A stretch of DNA of 64,000 nt from Gordonibacter sp034932485 (GCA_034932485.1 JAYFOQ010000023.1:54402-118401), one strand, 5' to 3'. Shown: positions 35,195-45,750, counted from the first letter of the stretch. The notes: generated by a model not told the origin, from the sequence alone. Numbers and translations: made by a program.

Positions 35195-37843
35195 CTAATA
35201 CCAACCACAAGCAACATTCCTAGAAGACTCCTGTACACCAGTTGCGATAAATGCTGCGACATTATCACAACGAGAATTGTATGTTGCCATATCATGAGGA
35301 TTATCAATAAAAGCAATCTCACAGAGAATCGATGGAAGCCTACCTCCGCAAACTGCAAATTGCTCTTGCTTCTTCCCTCTATCAATAAGACCAGTACCCT
35401 CCACTAAGTATTTATGAAGTAAATTTTGGAACACAGAAGACCCGGCGGCCGCATTATAGCTATGAATGTAACTCTCAGTTCCCGTGCCAAATCCGTCGCT
35501 CGCATTAAAATGAACAGATAGGAAAGTTGAGCAGCCCATATTCACTGCATCTTGATGACGATCCCAGTAAGCTTTCCCAGAGCCTATGTGGTACTCAATA
35601 CCACGTTTATCCAATTCCCTTGACACACGTGCAACCAAATCTTCAGTCAGGCGATACTCCTGATAAGAAAATGATACAGCACCCGAATCTATCCTTCCGT
35701 CTCCATTACTGTTGTATCCATGTCCAGCATCAAGATAGACTTTAAAGGCGCTTGTTGTTGCCAAGAAGAAGATCTGGCTATCGTCGCCTGCGTAATCACA
35801 CAACATTGCCGACCCTTCTACATTGGTCAAATATTGATTAGTGTAAGGAGAGCGAATGAAAAAACTCGCCCTACCTTCACCGGCAGGATAAAACTCCCAT
35901 TTCTGGTTCGTCGACTGAGCGCGCTCCCACTGCTGAAGCGTAGTTTTTGTACCAGTATCAACATCAAGATATTTCGATGAATGTACATTTACGAAATAGT
36001 ACTGCCAATTCCCGGCTGAAACTATCTTAAATTTTTGAGCAAATGTGTTATTTGATGCATAAAGCTGCACGCGGGCACCATTGGCTGTATCAGCAGAAGC
36101 AATATCGAGGACGGTTCCGTCGACTTGACTTTTAACAACATAGGAGCCTTCCGTAACTCCAGTACTTTTGTCGACGCTCGTTAGGCGGAACCTCTGAGCA
36201 GCGCTTCCATTGCCCTCATAAACCCAAATATTAGTCCAATTTGCGGCAACAGCCCCTGCAACATCAAGATAGAGACCATTGGCTTTTGATTGAAAGCCAA
36301 CATCGCCACCACCGTAATCTACGCACTTCCACAACTGTAAATCGGAACCAACATAGCTACCTTGTTGCACGTTGGTGTCATTTATTGCTGCCTGAGAAGA
36401 AACCTCTAAGACTTTCCCAGAATGCAACGCACGAATTAGATAGTATCCATTCGACTGCTGTTCTATCTGAAATTTTTGTGCCCAAGTGTTATTGAAGGTA
36501 AACAGCTGGACGTTTGTACCATCCACCATACCGGCCGAGTCTATATCAAGCGCAAAATCGACATCAAGCGCAGATGAAATTCTATATATTCCATCCTCTA
36601 TAAATCCGGCATCTTTTGTAGGTTCATTGATAATCCAAGTTTGCGCCGCAGTATTGTTAACCGTGTAAACCTGAATGTTAGCACCATTTGCCGTACTTGC
36701 GCCGGCAATATCGAGAGCAAGCCCGTTGCAAGCTGAAACTATTGTATATCCCGAACCGTCAGCCCTCATCGTAACTGACCATTTTTGGGCCATTGATTCA
36801 TTGGCGTCGTATTGCCAAACATTAGCACCTGACGTACCACTCGCCCCAGCAACATCCAATACTTTCTCCTGGGCGAACGTAGCGATTGTATAGTACCCAG
36901 TTAGATCATCGTATTTAAAGGTAAACGACTGAGCTGCGGTACGATTTGCGCTATACATTTGGATGTTGGCTCCGTTTGCGCTATCTGCGGCGCTAACGTC
37001 CAAAACCGTACTTGTAGCCGCCGACCCCAACACGTACAGTCCGTCATTAAAAATTCTTTGATAGCCGTTGAAATAGAATTTTTGAGCATCACTGCCGTTT
37101 GCTTCGTAAACTTGCAAGGGAGTGCCATTACTCGAAGCTCCCCATTGAACATCAAGCACCAAGTTAGGTTTTAGCTTCGATTCAATATAGCAGGAGCCGT
37201 CCTCATCTCCAGTGGGCGTAACGCTCCACAGCTGAGCATCTGTTCCGTTAGCCTCATATTGTTGAACTGGAGTGCCATTTGCAGCATTCGCAGACTGAAC
37301 GTCGAGAGCCTTTCCGGAATTTACATTCACAATAACATAGTAACCAGCCCCAGCACTTTCGAACTGAAAACGCTGAGCGCCCGTTAAATTGGCATCACAG
37401 AGCTGAACCCTCGCAAAATCACTCTTAGATCCAGACACAATACCCAACACCTTGTTGCCCAGCGCCGTACGAAGTGTAGCTACTTGGGGTGCTGCCACAC
37501 GTGCGTCAGCAAGCGCAAACATGCTCTCGTCTGGCATCTCTTCACATGAAGTTGTTGGCGGTATTGTTTCGTCTACAATTTCCGCATCAAAAACCTCACT
37601 AGGGTCTTGGAGGTTGTCTTTATCTTCATCCACCCCAACATTCGTTGCATTATCCCCATCAGACTGATCAACGTTTCCAGCCGAATTCGAAGAATCCGAC
37701 ACAATCGCTCCAACGTTGTCTGTGCTGTCCTGAGATGCATCTAGTGCGTTTAATGCCTCCGTCTGCTCAGCCCAAGCAATCGTCGGAAAACAGATTGAGA
37801 GCACCAGCGAGCACGACAAGAATATTGAGCTTATTTTTTTCAC
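35195..37843 (-). CDS. Secreted ricin-type lectin repeat N-acetylmuramoyl-L-alanine amidase (amidase_3)
   Basis: 882 residues. The signal peptide MKKISSIFLSCSLVLSICFP ends near TIAWA. An acidic linker precedes twelve ricin-B repeats (four trefoils' worth). The C-terminal ~185 residues form a zinc amidase_3 domain: VYLDAGHG (zinc His), YRLTEDL (zinc Glu), LSVHFNAS (zinc His) and CEIAFIDN (catalytic Glu). It should cut the MurNAc-L-Ala bond of peptidoglycan outside the cell. The start is GTG 37843; a TTG six codons upstream lacks a good site and precedes the basic n-region. It sits 20 nt after the glucosaminidase gene and 45 nt before the VanW gene. Confidence 0.9.
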   Translation of the reverse strand: MKKISSIFLSCSLVLSICFPTIAWAEQTEALNALDASQDSTDNVGAIVSDSSNSAGNVDQSDGDNATNVGVDEDKDNLQDPSEVFDAEIVDETIPPTTSCEEMPDESMFALADARVAAPQVATLRTALGNKVLGIVSGSKSDFARVQLCDANLTGAQRFQFESAGAGYYVIVNVNSGKALDVQSANAANGTPVQQYEANGTDAQLWSVTPTGDEDGSCYIESKLKPNLVLDVQWGASSNGTPLQVYEANGSDAQKFYFNGYQRIFNDGLYVLGSAATSTVLDVSAADSANGANIQMYSANRTAAQSFTFKYDDLTGYYTIATFAQEKVLDVAGASGTSGANVWQYDANESMAQKWSVTMRADGSGYTIVSACNGLALDIAGASTANGANIQVYTVNNTAAQTWIINEPTKDAGFIEDGIYRISSALDVDFALDIDSAGMVDGTNVQLFTFNNTWAQKFQIEQQSNGYYLIRALHSGKVLEVSSQAAINDTNVQQGSYVGSDLQLWKCVDYGGGDVGFQSKANGLYLDVAGAVAANWTNIWVYEGNGSAAQRFRLTSVDKSTGVTEGSYVVKSQVDGTVLDIASADTANGARVQLYASNNTFAQKFKIVSAGNWQYYFVNVHSSKYLDVDTGTKTTLQQWERAQSTNQKWEFYPAGEGRASFFIRSPYTNQYLTNVEGSAMLCDYAGDDSQIFFLATTSAFKVYLDAGHGYNSNGDGRIDSGAVSFSYQEYRLTEDLVARVSRELDKRGIEYHIGSGKAYWDRHQDAVNMGCSTFLSVHFNASDGFGTGTESYIHSYNAAAGSSVFQNLLHKYLVEGTGLIDRGKKQEQFAVCGGRLPSILCEIAFIDNPHDMATYNSRCDNVAAFIATGVQESSRNVACGWY

Positions 37844-37863
37844 AAAACCACAACCTATCAATT

Positions 37864-40800
37864 CTAAAGATAGCTAGGAACAACATATAACAGCGAAGGA
37901 CTTACTACACCACTCGAGACATAACAATTATTCATTAGTCGTGCGATTTTCTTTGCCCACTGTACATCGGTAGCATATTGATGCCAGCCTCTATCCTTCA
38001 CCGCAACCGATTCCGCGATATCCCACCTCATGTCGTAAAGTGTATATTGAGGATAAGACGAACGGTATATATAGCCCGATGCAATCCATGCAGCAGAACC
38101 ATCAATAGCGGCATCAATACTGTTCCACTTTTTCTTGATGGCAGTTTCAACACCACCCTTGTGCGGATCACTGTCAACAGCACCTATTCCGAATAAATTG
38201 TAGTATCTACCTGGCTCATACCCTGGCAGGCTCGCCCAATACTGATTTCCGTCAGTACCTCGATACCAAAATCCCTCACCATTATAGTCTGTGCCCGTGG
38301 CCAATAGCGACTTACCCCATCCGCTCTCCAAGCAAGTGTGGGCGACCAAGTATGCCTCGTTAAGACCGTAGCGTTGGGCCGCATTGGCAAAAACAGAACC
38401 CTTGCCAGCCAATACACCATTCGAACCATTGGTATTAATATATCCATCAAGCTGCACGCCCGTAAGACCCGAGTAATATCTTAAATCGGAGAATTGCATA
38501 TAATCGGCCCCCAAGGACACGGACGGATCCAATGCGGCACGCAATTCCGAGTCTGACACACTACCAAGATAAGGATTATTTTTCTGGTAAGTGACCATTT
38601 GTGATAGCGTAACTGGATAAGAGATATATGTCACAGTCCCAGCATCCTTGAACTTGAGCCTCTGCGCTAACGAACCATTAGAACGATAAACCCCAACACG
38701 TGTTACATTGGTTGCCTGCGCTCCACTCACATCTAAGCACGAATTTCCATCGCCCAGACAGCTATACACACTAAAAAGACCTTCACCTGTATAGCTAAAG
38801 CGCCACAGCTGAGCTCTGTTACCTACCCCACTTTCCCACTGCTGAACAAAACCAGACCCGTCGGATGCTTGTATTTTCGAATCAACAACATCAAGAGACT
38901 TGCCTGATGCAAGATTCACTATTCTATACAAACCGTCGACAGCTTTTGATACTTTAAATTTTTGGGCAGCGGTAGAGTTAGATTCATACACTTGCAATGC
39001 AGCACCATTTTGAGTAGACCCATTCGCAATATCAAGCACCATGCCACCATTTAACGAGGTGGCAATAGTGTAGAGCCCCTCTGGAATTACATCAGTTACA
39101 GATACCAGCCACTGCTGAGCGACAGATCCGTTAGCGCCATGCACTTGCACATTAGCACCACTTGCAGAGCTTGCACCGACCACATCGAGTGCCGAGCCAG
39201 AAGCCTTATTAAGAAACGAAAGGTATCCATTACCCCTTACCGCAGGCTTCCAAAGTTGAGTGTCCGTCCCAGTCGATTTTTCCAGAACAACGTTTGAGCC
39301 TGCCCCACCTAAAGCGGATACATAAAGTCCCGATTTGATACACTCAATGCGATAATAACCTTCAGAAACGTACGTTAGTTTATACTTTTGAGCAAGCGAT
39401 CCGTTCGCTGCATAAACTTGAATATTTGTCCCTTCCGACTCGCCACCTGCGGCAGCATCGAGAGTTGTGCCAAGTGCACTACGAAGCTCAAAAACCCCAT
39501 CCTCCAAGATTCTTGATTCAGTAAGACGCCATTGTTGAGCAGCGGTGTCGTTCGCTGTCCACACCTGCACGTTGGCACCATTAATCGCTTGTGCACCCGA
39601 GACATCGAGAGCAAGTCCGCTGCAAGCGCTTCTTAGAATTATTGAGTCGCCGCTCTTTTCAACATTCCACTTTTGGGCATAAGTCCCATTACTATCATAC
39701 TGCTGCACATTTGCCCCGCTAGTTGCACTAGCAGACTCGACATCAAGCACACGGTCGGAATTTACATTACGAATCGTGTAATAGCCGCTCACCTCATCAA
39801 ACAAAAACTCGAATTTTTGAGCTAAGGATTTATTAGATGTATAGATTTGAACGTTTCCACCATTAACAACAGAGCCTCCATTAATATCTAAACTGTATGA
39901 TTCCGACAATGCAGAACCCACCAGATAGACTCCATCCAACACCTCACGAGAGCTCGCGTTTTTAATATCCCACCTCTGGGCCGCACTATTATTATCTGAA
40001 TACAACCAAACATTTGCAGAATCTGTGGCGCTACCCCATTGCACATCCAAAACCTTTCCTGAACAGCCCGAGCGTATCACATAGCCGGAATCGGACATCG
40101 ATTCAATACTCCACTTCTGAGCCACAGACCCGTTAGCCTCATATTGCTGCACATTAGCGCCATCCGCGGTAGAAGCTCCAGCCACATCTAAAACCTTGCC
40201 AGAGGACAGATTTTTGATTTCGTAGTATCCAGTTTTGGAGTCATAGGTGCAAAAGAATCTCTGAGCGGCGCTTTTATTCAAACTATATATTTGAACATTC
40301 GCGCTATTTAGCCCTGAAGCTCCTGCTATGTCTAAACCTTTTCTCTTATCGAAAGACGTGGCAATAGTAACTAGCCCCTCATTGACCGTCTGTGTAATTG
40401 CACGAACATGAAAACCCTGCTTCGCCGAAGGATCGTAAGTTTTTACACAAATATTAGCACCGTCTAAAACAGGTTCGGTTTCAGATGATAAAACCAATGA
40501 TCCATCAAGCACGCTATCCCCCTTGGGCGATAGCGCAGAGACAAGTAAATAAGAATCTGTATCTTGTGGGTCTTTTACAAGCGCCCATTTTTGGGCAGCT
40601 GAACCATTAGCGCCATACTGCCAAACATTTACCCCAGACCGAGCAATACCGTTTGCAACATCAAGAACTTTTCCTGATGCGACGTTTACTAGTACATAGT
40701 AGCCGTCGCTTGTGGGATCCAACCGAAAGCGCTGTGCGGGAGAATTATTGTCAGAATACAACTGGACATTGGCGGCATCCTGAGTTGAACCACCGACGAT

Positions 40801-41163
40801 ATCCACAACTTTACTCGACCCTGAGTTTTGTAGAATAACCAAGCCAGACAATCCTAGTTCATTGACCGCAGATACAGAGACACTCTCATTATCAGGGTCG
40901 GCTTGCGTTGATTCTTTTGCTTCAGTGTTAGAATCGAGAGACAAAGTATCAGACGACACGCTATCCCTATTGTCATCTTCTTTACCATCACCCAAAAAAG
41001 GCCGGTCTTGAGTGTGATCAAGATCATCTTCTGCGCCGTCTTGCTTTGGCTCCAGTGTATTGGTTGTTGCACTACCCCCAACACCCACCTCTCCCCAAGC
41101 GTAGGTAGGAGTAAGCAAAATACAAACTAATATGCAAGCAAGGATCTTGTGGCGTTTAATCAT
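37864..41163 (-). CDS. Secreted ricin-type lectin repeat protein with C-terminal glucosaminidase domain
   Basis: 1099 residues, the largest gene here. Signal peptide MIKRHKILACILVCILLTPT ends at YAWG. Fifteen ricin-B repeats fill about 95-880 (five trefoils' worth); the third (SAKQGF) is the most worn. The final ~200 residues are a LytG/endo-beta-N-acetylglucosaminidase-type domain with the catalytic Glu in AHTCLESGWGKS and a YNLFGIGAVD block. It should cleave the glycan strand of peptidoglycan. ATG 41163 has AAGGAGG 9 nt upstream; an in-frame start at 41184 is less likely. First of the lectin-hydrolase trio, downstream of the GT2 gene at 41291. Confidence 0.9.
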   Translation of the reverse strand: MIKRHKILACILVCILLTPTYAWGEVGVGGSATTNTLEPKQDGAEDDLDHTQDRPFLGDGKEDDNRDSVSSDTLSLDSNTEAKESTQADPDNESVSVSAVNELGLSGLVILQNSGSSKVVDIVGGSTQDAANVQLYSDNNSPAQRFRLDPTSDGYYVLVNVASGKVLDVANGIARSGVNVWQYGANGSAAQKWALVKDPQDTDSYLLVSALSPKGDSVLDGSLVLSSETEPVLDGANICVKTYDPSAKQGFHVRAITQTVNEGLVTIATSFDKRKGLDIAGASGLNSANVQIYSLNKSAAQRFFCTYDSKTGYYEIKNLSSGKVLDVAGASTADGANVQQYEANGSVAQKWSIESMSDSGYVIRSGCSGKVLDVQWGSATDSANVWLYSDNNSAAQRWDIKNASSREVLDGVYLVGSALSESYSLDINGGSVVNGGNVQIYTSNKSLAQKFEFLFDEVSGYYTIRNVNSDRVLDVESASATSGANVQQYDSNGTYAQKWNVEKSGDSIILRSACSGLALDVSGAQAINGANVQVWTANDTAAQQWRLTESRILEDGVFELRSALGTTLDAAAGGESEGTNIQVYAANGSLAQKYKLTYVSEGYYRIECIKSGLYVSALGGAGSNVVLEKSTGTDTQLWKPAVRGNGYLSFLNKASGSALDVVGASSASGANVQVHGANGSVAQQWLVSVTDVIPEGLYTIATSLNGGMVLDIANGSTQNGAALQVYESNSTAAQKFKVSKAVDGLYRIVNLASGKSLDVVDSKIQASDGSGFVQQWESGVGNRAQLWRFSYTGEGLFSVYSCLGDGNSCLDVSGAQATNVTRVGVYRSNGSLAQRLKFKDAGTVTYISYPVTLSQMVTYQKNNPYLGSVSDSELRAALDPSVSLGADYMQFSDLRYYSGLTGVQLDGYINTNGSNGVLAGKGSVFANAAQRYGLNEAYLVAHTCLESGWGKSLLATGTDYNGEGFWYRGTDGNQYWASLPGYEPGRYYNLFGIGAVDSDPHKGGVETAIKKKWNSIDAAIDGSAAWIASGYIYRSSYPQYTLYDMRWDIAESVAVKDRGWHQYATDVQWAKKIARLMNNCYVSSGVVSPSLLYVVPSYL

Positions 41164-41290
41164 CGGAATGATCCTCCTTCTCAAATAATATGAGTCAGAG
41201 TAACACCATAATGTTTACCGCACGCACAGATACTACGAGTTACGCTAAAAAGGTAAAAATAGCATCGCCAAAGCATCCACGATGATTTAT

Positions 41291-42505
41291 TTATTTGTAG
41301 ATCCTTCTCTGAATAGCTCGTGGTATCCTGCATATCGCCTGACCAACACGCTGCTCAATCGCCCTCAATACAGCATCATGCTCTTGTTGAAGAGCGTCTA
41401 ACTCAATACACAAATCTGCAACTTGTTGATTCTTTTTTTTACTCTCCTCATGAAATTCCGCACCTATTTTGTCAATAATTCCTCTTTGTCGATCTACCTG
41501 ACGGGCAAGTCCGCTACATCTATCCAGTAAGTACTGCTCTGGGCGAATTGACATTATGGAATAATAGTTTCTATACCACTCATCAACGACTACATAGTCT
41601 TCATCGGCGCATTCTACGATGTCTAAATTTTTAAATCCTGAATCACGAAGCGTTCGGTACACCTCAAAATAAGCATCATATGTTTTAAGGGTTTCTAAAT
41701 TGTAGACGCAAGAACAGAGTGCCCAGTTCACAAAACTTCGTTTCACCTGCTCATATACACCCTTTTTCTCCAGTCGTTTTTTCAGTGCCCCAAAAGCAGT
41801 TAAAAAGTCCAGAGGGTGGTTGTCTTTCCAGCTCATCGCAGAATCAACTCGACCGACACGGTAATAGGAAAGACGCTCGTTAATTAAGCTAATTCTTCGC
41901 GCACTAACCAGGGCCATGCAAGTGAAGAGCAAATCTTCAGTTCGACTTATTTCTTGAAACTCAATATGGTTTTCGGCAACAAATGATCGCCTAAACATTT
42001 TATTCCAGGGCCAATTTTGAAACGATAAAAAAATCTGATCCGGGTTTCTTTCAAAAGAAAATACACCATCCGCCGTGTCGAAATTTTGAAAATTCAATGT
42101 CCCCATCTCGGGGTACTGATTACGTTGGTATGTTTCGCTGTAAATCCACAAATCCCAAATTACCACATCGGATTGAGTCCGATCTGCTTGTTTTACAGCT
42201 TTTTCAATCAAAGTATTATCATAAAAATCATCTGCATCAAGAAACATAAGGTACTCGCCAGCAGCAATACCCAAAGCAATATTACGGGCAATTCCAGGCC
42301 CTTTGTGTTCGCAGTAAATAACCTTCATATTTTGCGCATGCTCAGCTTGGTATCGACGAAGGATGTCGCAAGAACCATCGGTAGAGCCATCGTCAACACA
42401 AATTAACTCAAAATCTTGACATGTCTGAGTAAAAACACTGTCCAGCGATGTCGTCAGATATTTTACGCAGTTAAACACCGGCATTACGATAGATACTTTT
42501 GCCAT
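41291..42505 (-). CDS. GT2 glycosyltransferase with C-terminal coiled coil
   Basis: 404 residues. GT-A domain: VSIVMPVFNCVKYLTTSLDS, LICVDDGSTDGS and FLDADDFYD hold the substrate and metal sites. The last ~70 residues (about 330-395) are charged heptad-like sequence, probably a coiled coil. ATG 42505 has GGAG 8 nt upstream. It lies between the DUF4422-GT8 gene (47-nt gap) and the lectin trio, all on the minus strand, so the lectin proteins may share transcription with glycan enzymes. Confidence 0.88.
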   Translation of the reverse strand: MAKVSIVMPVFNCVKYLTTSLDSVFTQTCQDFELICVDDGSTDGSCDILRRYQAEHAQNMKVIYCEHKGPGIARNIALGIAAGEYLMFLDADDFYDNTLIEKAVKQADRTQSDVVIWDLWIYSETYQRNQYPEMGTLNFQNFDTADGVFSFERNPDQIFLSFQNWPWNKMFRRSFVAENHIEFQEISRTEDLLFTCMALVSARRISLINERLSYYRVGRVDSAMSWKDNHPLDFLTAFGALKKRLEKKGVYEQVKRSFVNWALCSCVYNLETLKTYDAYFEVYRTLRDSGFKNLDIVECADEDYVVVDEWYRNYYSIMSIRPEQYLLDRCSGLARQVDRQRGIIDKIGAEFHEESKKKNQQVADLCIELDALQQEHDAVLRAIEQRVGQAICRIPRAIQRRIYK

Positions 42506-42552
42506 TCATGGTCTCCAATCATCCACATTATTTATCTATCGAATAGCAGCTA

Positions 42553-44409
42553 CTAAGCCCTACCTCTAAGTTTTTGATAAAGTACGTAGACTTTTTCACG
42601 TCTATTAGATTCCCTCGGAAAAAGCTTATCGTAAAGAGGATAGAGAATATGCCAAACACGCTCTTTTAACGTGAGCGCCGGCGCTGGAATCCTCGAAGTA
42701 ATTTCACGATCCACGATAATAGGCATAAACACCGTGCGAGACGCGTAGTCCCAGAAATAATCGGCCATATCGGAGTCAAACACGCTCCACGGCTTATCCG
42801 GTCCGGCAAAATGAACCACCGCGGGATGCTTACGCGCTTCCATATACTCAAGATACAGTGGCCGAGGAGCTCTACCAATAATCTCCTTGATGCGTATATC
42901 CCGCCAATCCATTACAACATTCCAGCTCATGTCGAGAAATTTTGTGCGCCCTTGCGCGAAATAATTCAAAACATCCTGATCCAATAATTCCCACTCATAC
43001 GAAACAGCAAAATCAAACATTTCTTTTACGGTATAGGTACGTCGAAACTCAGCAAGGTTAAAAAGAATTGTTCCAGCTTGAAAATACTCGTAAGGTTTCT
43101 TTATTTTCAGCACGGTATCCATGTAAGCCTTTTTTTGAGGCTCGAATCCGTTATACAAACCCGCAGTATCGGCATCCTTAACGGCCGCTAAAAGATACCC
43201 ATCAATATTCTCATCATACAAGTCAGCTATATCCCTCGTAACCACCATATCTGCATCGAGGTAAAGTGCTTTGTCGTAATCAGGCAGGATGTCTTGCATC
43301 AACAACCTAAAATATGTCTCTATACGGAAGTGTCCACGAAGAAACAAATCATCTTCATACCGCACCATAAATCTAGTGGTATCAAAAAAACGTAGGCTTA
43401 TATTGGCTTGCGCAATACTTCGCAGGAGTACTTTCTGGCTCCGATCGGTAATATCTCGATGCAGCACAACGATGTCATAATTTCGACCAGTTGAAGAGGT
43501 TTCCTTTATTGACTGTAGTAAAACTCCCAAATAAGGAACGTAGTAGTCATTGGCAGACAACACCAGAACAATGGGCTCCAAACCATGTTCTGATTGAAAT
43601 ACCGGAGAAGGCAAGTTCGGCTTTGAAGTGTTAGCAAAAAAGGGGCGCTGTAGTTCGCAGTACCTGTACACTCCCTGGTCCTTTAACCAAGTAAAATAGA
43701 TTCCGCACAATCGCTCTGCCAGATAACCACTCACTCGAAAAGATGCGGGATCATACATTGAAAAATCACGACGCTGTTCATGCTCCGCTAAAATCGCGAA
43801 CAACCACTCACAATACGAGTAAAACAGATCTTTTTTCATAATAAACATATTGCAGAAATAACCACTCGTGCTATCTAGATAATGGTTTGCTGCATCAAGC
43901 ATGTGAGGATAACGCTCAGAGATAATATCCAGAACACAATCTAAATCTTCGCTACGATGCTGTATGGCAATATCGTACTGTTCTCTCATGGTAAGATCAT
44001 TGCTAAAACGCCCTCGCTCTGGGAGAACGAAGTCATACTGCTCAATAATTTCACGCATTCGCGATTCTTCTAAGCCAATACTTGCAAGCGTTTCTTTATC
44101 GTTCGCATCAAACGATGCATCAGCAAATAAATTTGTAGAGAACTTTTTTTCACTAAATGACAGGTAGCGTCGATAGTGAAAAAACCCATAATAATCTGCC
44201 TCTATATTTTTCCAAGCCCAATATTGAGCCGTTAGCTCACAATAATAAGGGTTTTTTTCAGATATTGATTCGCCTTCATCGTCATGAAACATACCCTCAA
44301 ATCGCACATCACTACATGCGGAGCCAACTTGGATCGGGAAGAATAGCTCATTATCAGGAATGTCAATATCATCCTTGTGGCACGCTATAAATATTTTGAT
44401 ATCACTCAA
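42553..44409 (-). CDS. DUF4422-GT8 two-domain glycosyltransferase
   Basis: 618 residues. The N-terminal ~250 residues match DUF4422 (FFPIQVGSACSD, LTAQYWAWKNIEADYYGFFHYRRYL), a domain found in glycan clusters and thought to be a transferase. Residues about 275-570 form a GT8 domain: YLDADMVVTRDIADLY carries the DxD metal site, and VVHFAGPDKPW is the conserved C-terminal block. Two sugar-transfer activities in one chain would allow consecutive additions. The start is a TTG at 44409 with GGGG just upstream, so translation may be modest. No membrane segments; it acts in the cytoplasm. Confidence 0.87.
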   Translation of the reverse strand: MSDIKIFIACHKDDIDIPDNELFFPIQVGSACSDVRFEGMFHDDEGESISEKNPYYCELTAQYWAWKNIEADYYGFFHYRRYLSFSEKKFSTNLFADASFDANDKETLASIGLEESRMREIIEQYDFVLPERGRFSNDLTMREQYDIAIQHRSEDLDCVLDIISERYPHMLDAANHYLDSTSGYFCNMFIMKKDLFYSYCEWLFAILAEHEQRRDFSMYDPASFRVSGYLAERLCGIYFTWLKDQGVYRYCELQRPFFANTSKPNLPSPVFQSEHGLEPIVLVLSANDYYVPYLGVLLQSIKETSSTGRNYDIVVLHRDITDRSQKVLLRSIAQANISLRFFDTTRFMVRYEDDLFLRGHFRIETYFRLLMQDILPDYDKALYLDADMVVTRDIADLYDENIDGYLLAAVKDADTAGLYNGFEPQKKAYMDTVLKIKKPYEYFQAGTILFNLAEFRRTYTVKEMFDFAVSYEWELLDQDVLNYFAQGRTKFLDMSWNVVMDWRDIRIKEIIGRAPRPLYLEYMEARKHPAVVHFAGPDKPWSVFDSDMADYFWDYASRTVFMPIIVDREITSRIPAPALTLKERVWHILYPLYDKLFPRESNRREKVYVLYQKLRGRA

Positions 44410-44536
44410 TTCCAGCCCCTTCGCCTAAGCCCAAGTAACTTTGCAGCAATAAAGCATACCGCCAACACTATCCTATTATTACCATTTAACTATACATGGA
44501 GCGAATCCCTTTCGCACTCCACCAAGAAAATGAACC

Positions 44537-45544
44537 TTATTCCTGAATTTTCTTAAATGCTTTTCCCTGAATCGGGTTTAGTGAAATCATCCATATTATG
44601 ACTATCACCATCAGTATATGAATGGTGCCAACCACGATAATCGAAAACTCCCCGACAGAAGGAAACACGATCGAGGGCCAATTAATAAACGCGGCTTCAA
44701 TTTGATGAACACAAAGAAAAAGCAACGAATTCACACCGGCGTAAGAAAGAGCATTGGAAAAAAAAGGCATTCGCAAGTTGTCTATTTTAATACAGATAAA
44801 CAGAACTACTACGGAAGCAGCAATAGTCATCATTAGCCCGCAAGCAAATGAACCGAGATAAAACATATTACCAATAGAGAAAAATACTCCAAAGGTAGAT
44901 AACACCATCCATGCAAGTAGTGAAAGTGAAGCAACCCACCATTTCCCCACCCAGGTAATAAATTGATACTTTTTTAATATAAAGCCAAGATACAGAAACA
45001 GCATTGCTACAAAAGCTTGATTTCCTGCGAGCGGAAGAGAAATATAACTACTCAAAATATATGCACCACATGCAAGCAATAGAAAGGTCGCAGCACGTAC
45101 TAGTTCGGGGACCTTAAACCGCACAAAGAATGTCGTTATTACATTAAAAAGCACACGAGAAGTAAATAACGCCATAAGAAACCAAGCTAGACCAACACCG
45201 GGGAAGCCAAAAGGTTGCGCGGGATCACTTCCTGCAAAAACATACCCCAGCAACACATAACCCAGATCAGAGAAGGATACTGCAGGGTTGATAACATTCA
45301 ATAATAGATTAAATAGGCAAAGGGCAGCATAGGGAAGAAGCAGCCTCTTTACAGATGGCACAAGAATTTGTTTTTGTGATTTTAACTTTGTTGTATACCC
45401 AGCAAGAATGAAAAAAAGTGGGATATGAAACGAGTATACAAGTGCGTGAATAGGATTTCCAAATTCGTAAGAGTGGCCCAAAATTACTGAGATAATGGCG
45501 AGCCCCTTAGCAATATCTACCCAGCCCAACCTTGAATTCGTCAC
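44537..45544 (-). CDS. Acyltransferase 3 family membrane protein
   Basis: 335 residues with about ten hydrophobic segments. The N-terminal WVDIAKGLAIISVILGHSYEF has the family's His in a GH motif, and SFHIPLFFILAGY follows. Such proteins O-acetylate (or otherwise acylate) glycans using cytoplasmic acyl donors. The start is GTG 45544 after AAGGAG at 5 nt. It is divergent from the 45751 gene and leads the minus-strand set 44409-32438. It probably decorates the surface glycan. Confidence 0.88.
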   Translation of the reverse strand: MTNSRLGWVDIAKGLAIISVILGHSYEFGNPIHALVYSFHIPLFFILAGYTTKLKSQKQILVPSVKRLLLPYAALCLFNLLLNVINPAVSFSDLGYVLLGYVFAGSDPAQPFGFPGVGLAWFLMALFTSRVLFNVITTFFVRFKVPELVRAATFLLLACGAYILSSYISLPLAGNQAFVAMLFLYLGFILKKYQFITWVGKWWVASLSLLAWMVLSTFGVFFSIGNMFYLGSFACGLMMTIAASVVVLFICIKIDNLRMPFFSNALSYAGVNSLLFLCVHQIEAAFINWPSIVFPSVGEFSIIVVGTIHILMVIVIIWMISLNPIQGKAFKKIQE

Positions 45545-45667
45545 ATAAACTCCTTACGTCACAGTGCTTTCGGCCAGAAATCCTAGCACAGTGCATATAA
45601 ACTAATCTTAAAACAAAATACCAATTTTCTCATGGCACACATAGAACCAAGCGAGGTAGCACACCAA

Positions 45668-45696
45668 TTCAGTGTTGGCATATTAAAGTATATAAT
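45668..45696 (+). promoter_or_regulatory. Probable promoter of the 45751-51642 cluster
   Basis: A perfect TATAAT (45691-45696) with TTCAGT (45668-45673) at 17-nt spacing lies about 55-70 nt before the first gene of the plus-strand exporter cluster. The -35 is weak. Confidence 0.4.
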
Positions 45697-45750
45697 AGAC
45701 GCCACGGTCAAATATACGAGACTATCACGAAGTTGATTTGACCTTTATGT

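Noticed and set aside
32438..41163. CRISPR or satellite-like array suggested by repeated words
   Set aside because: The repetition is codon-level, from imperfect ricin-type protein repeats inside open reading frames, without identical repeats and spacers.
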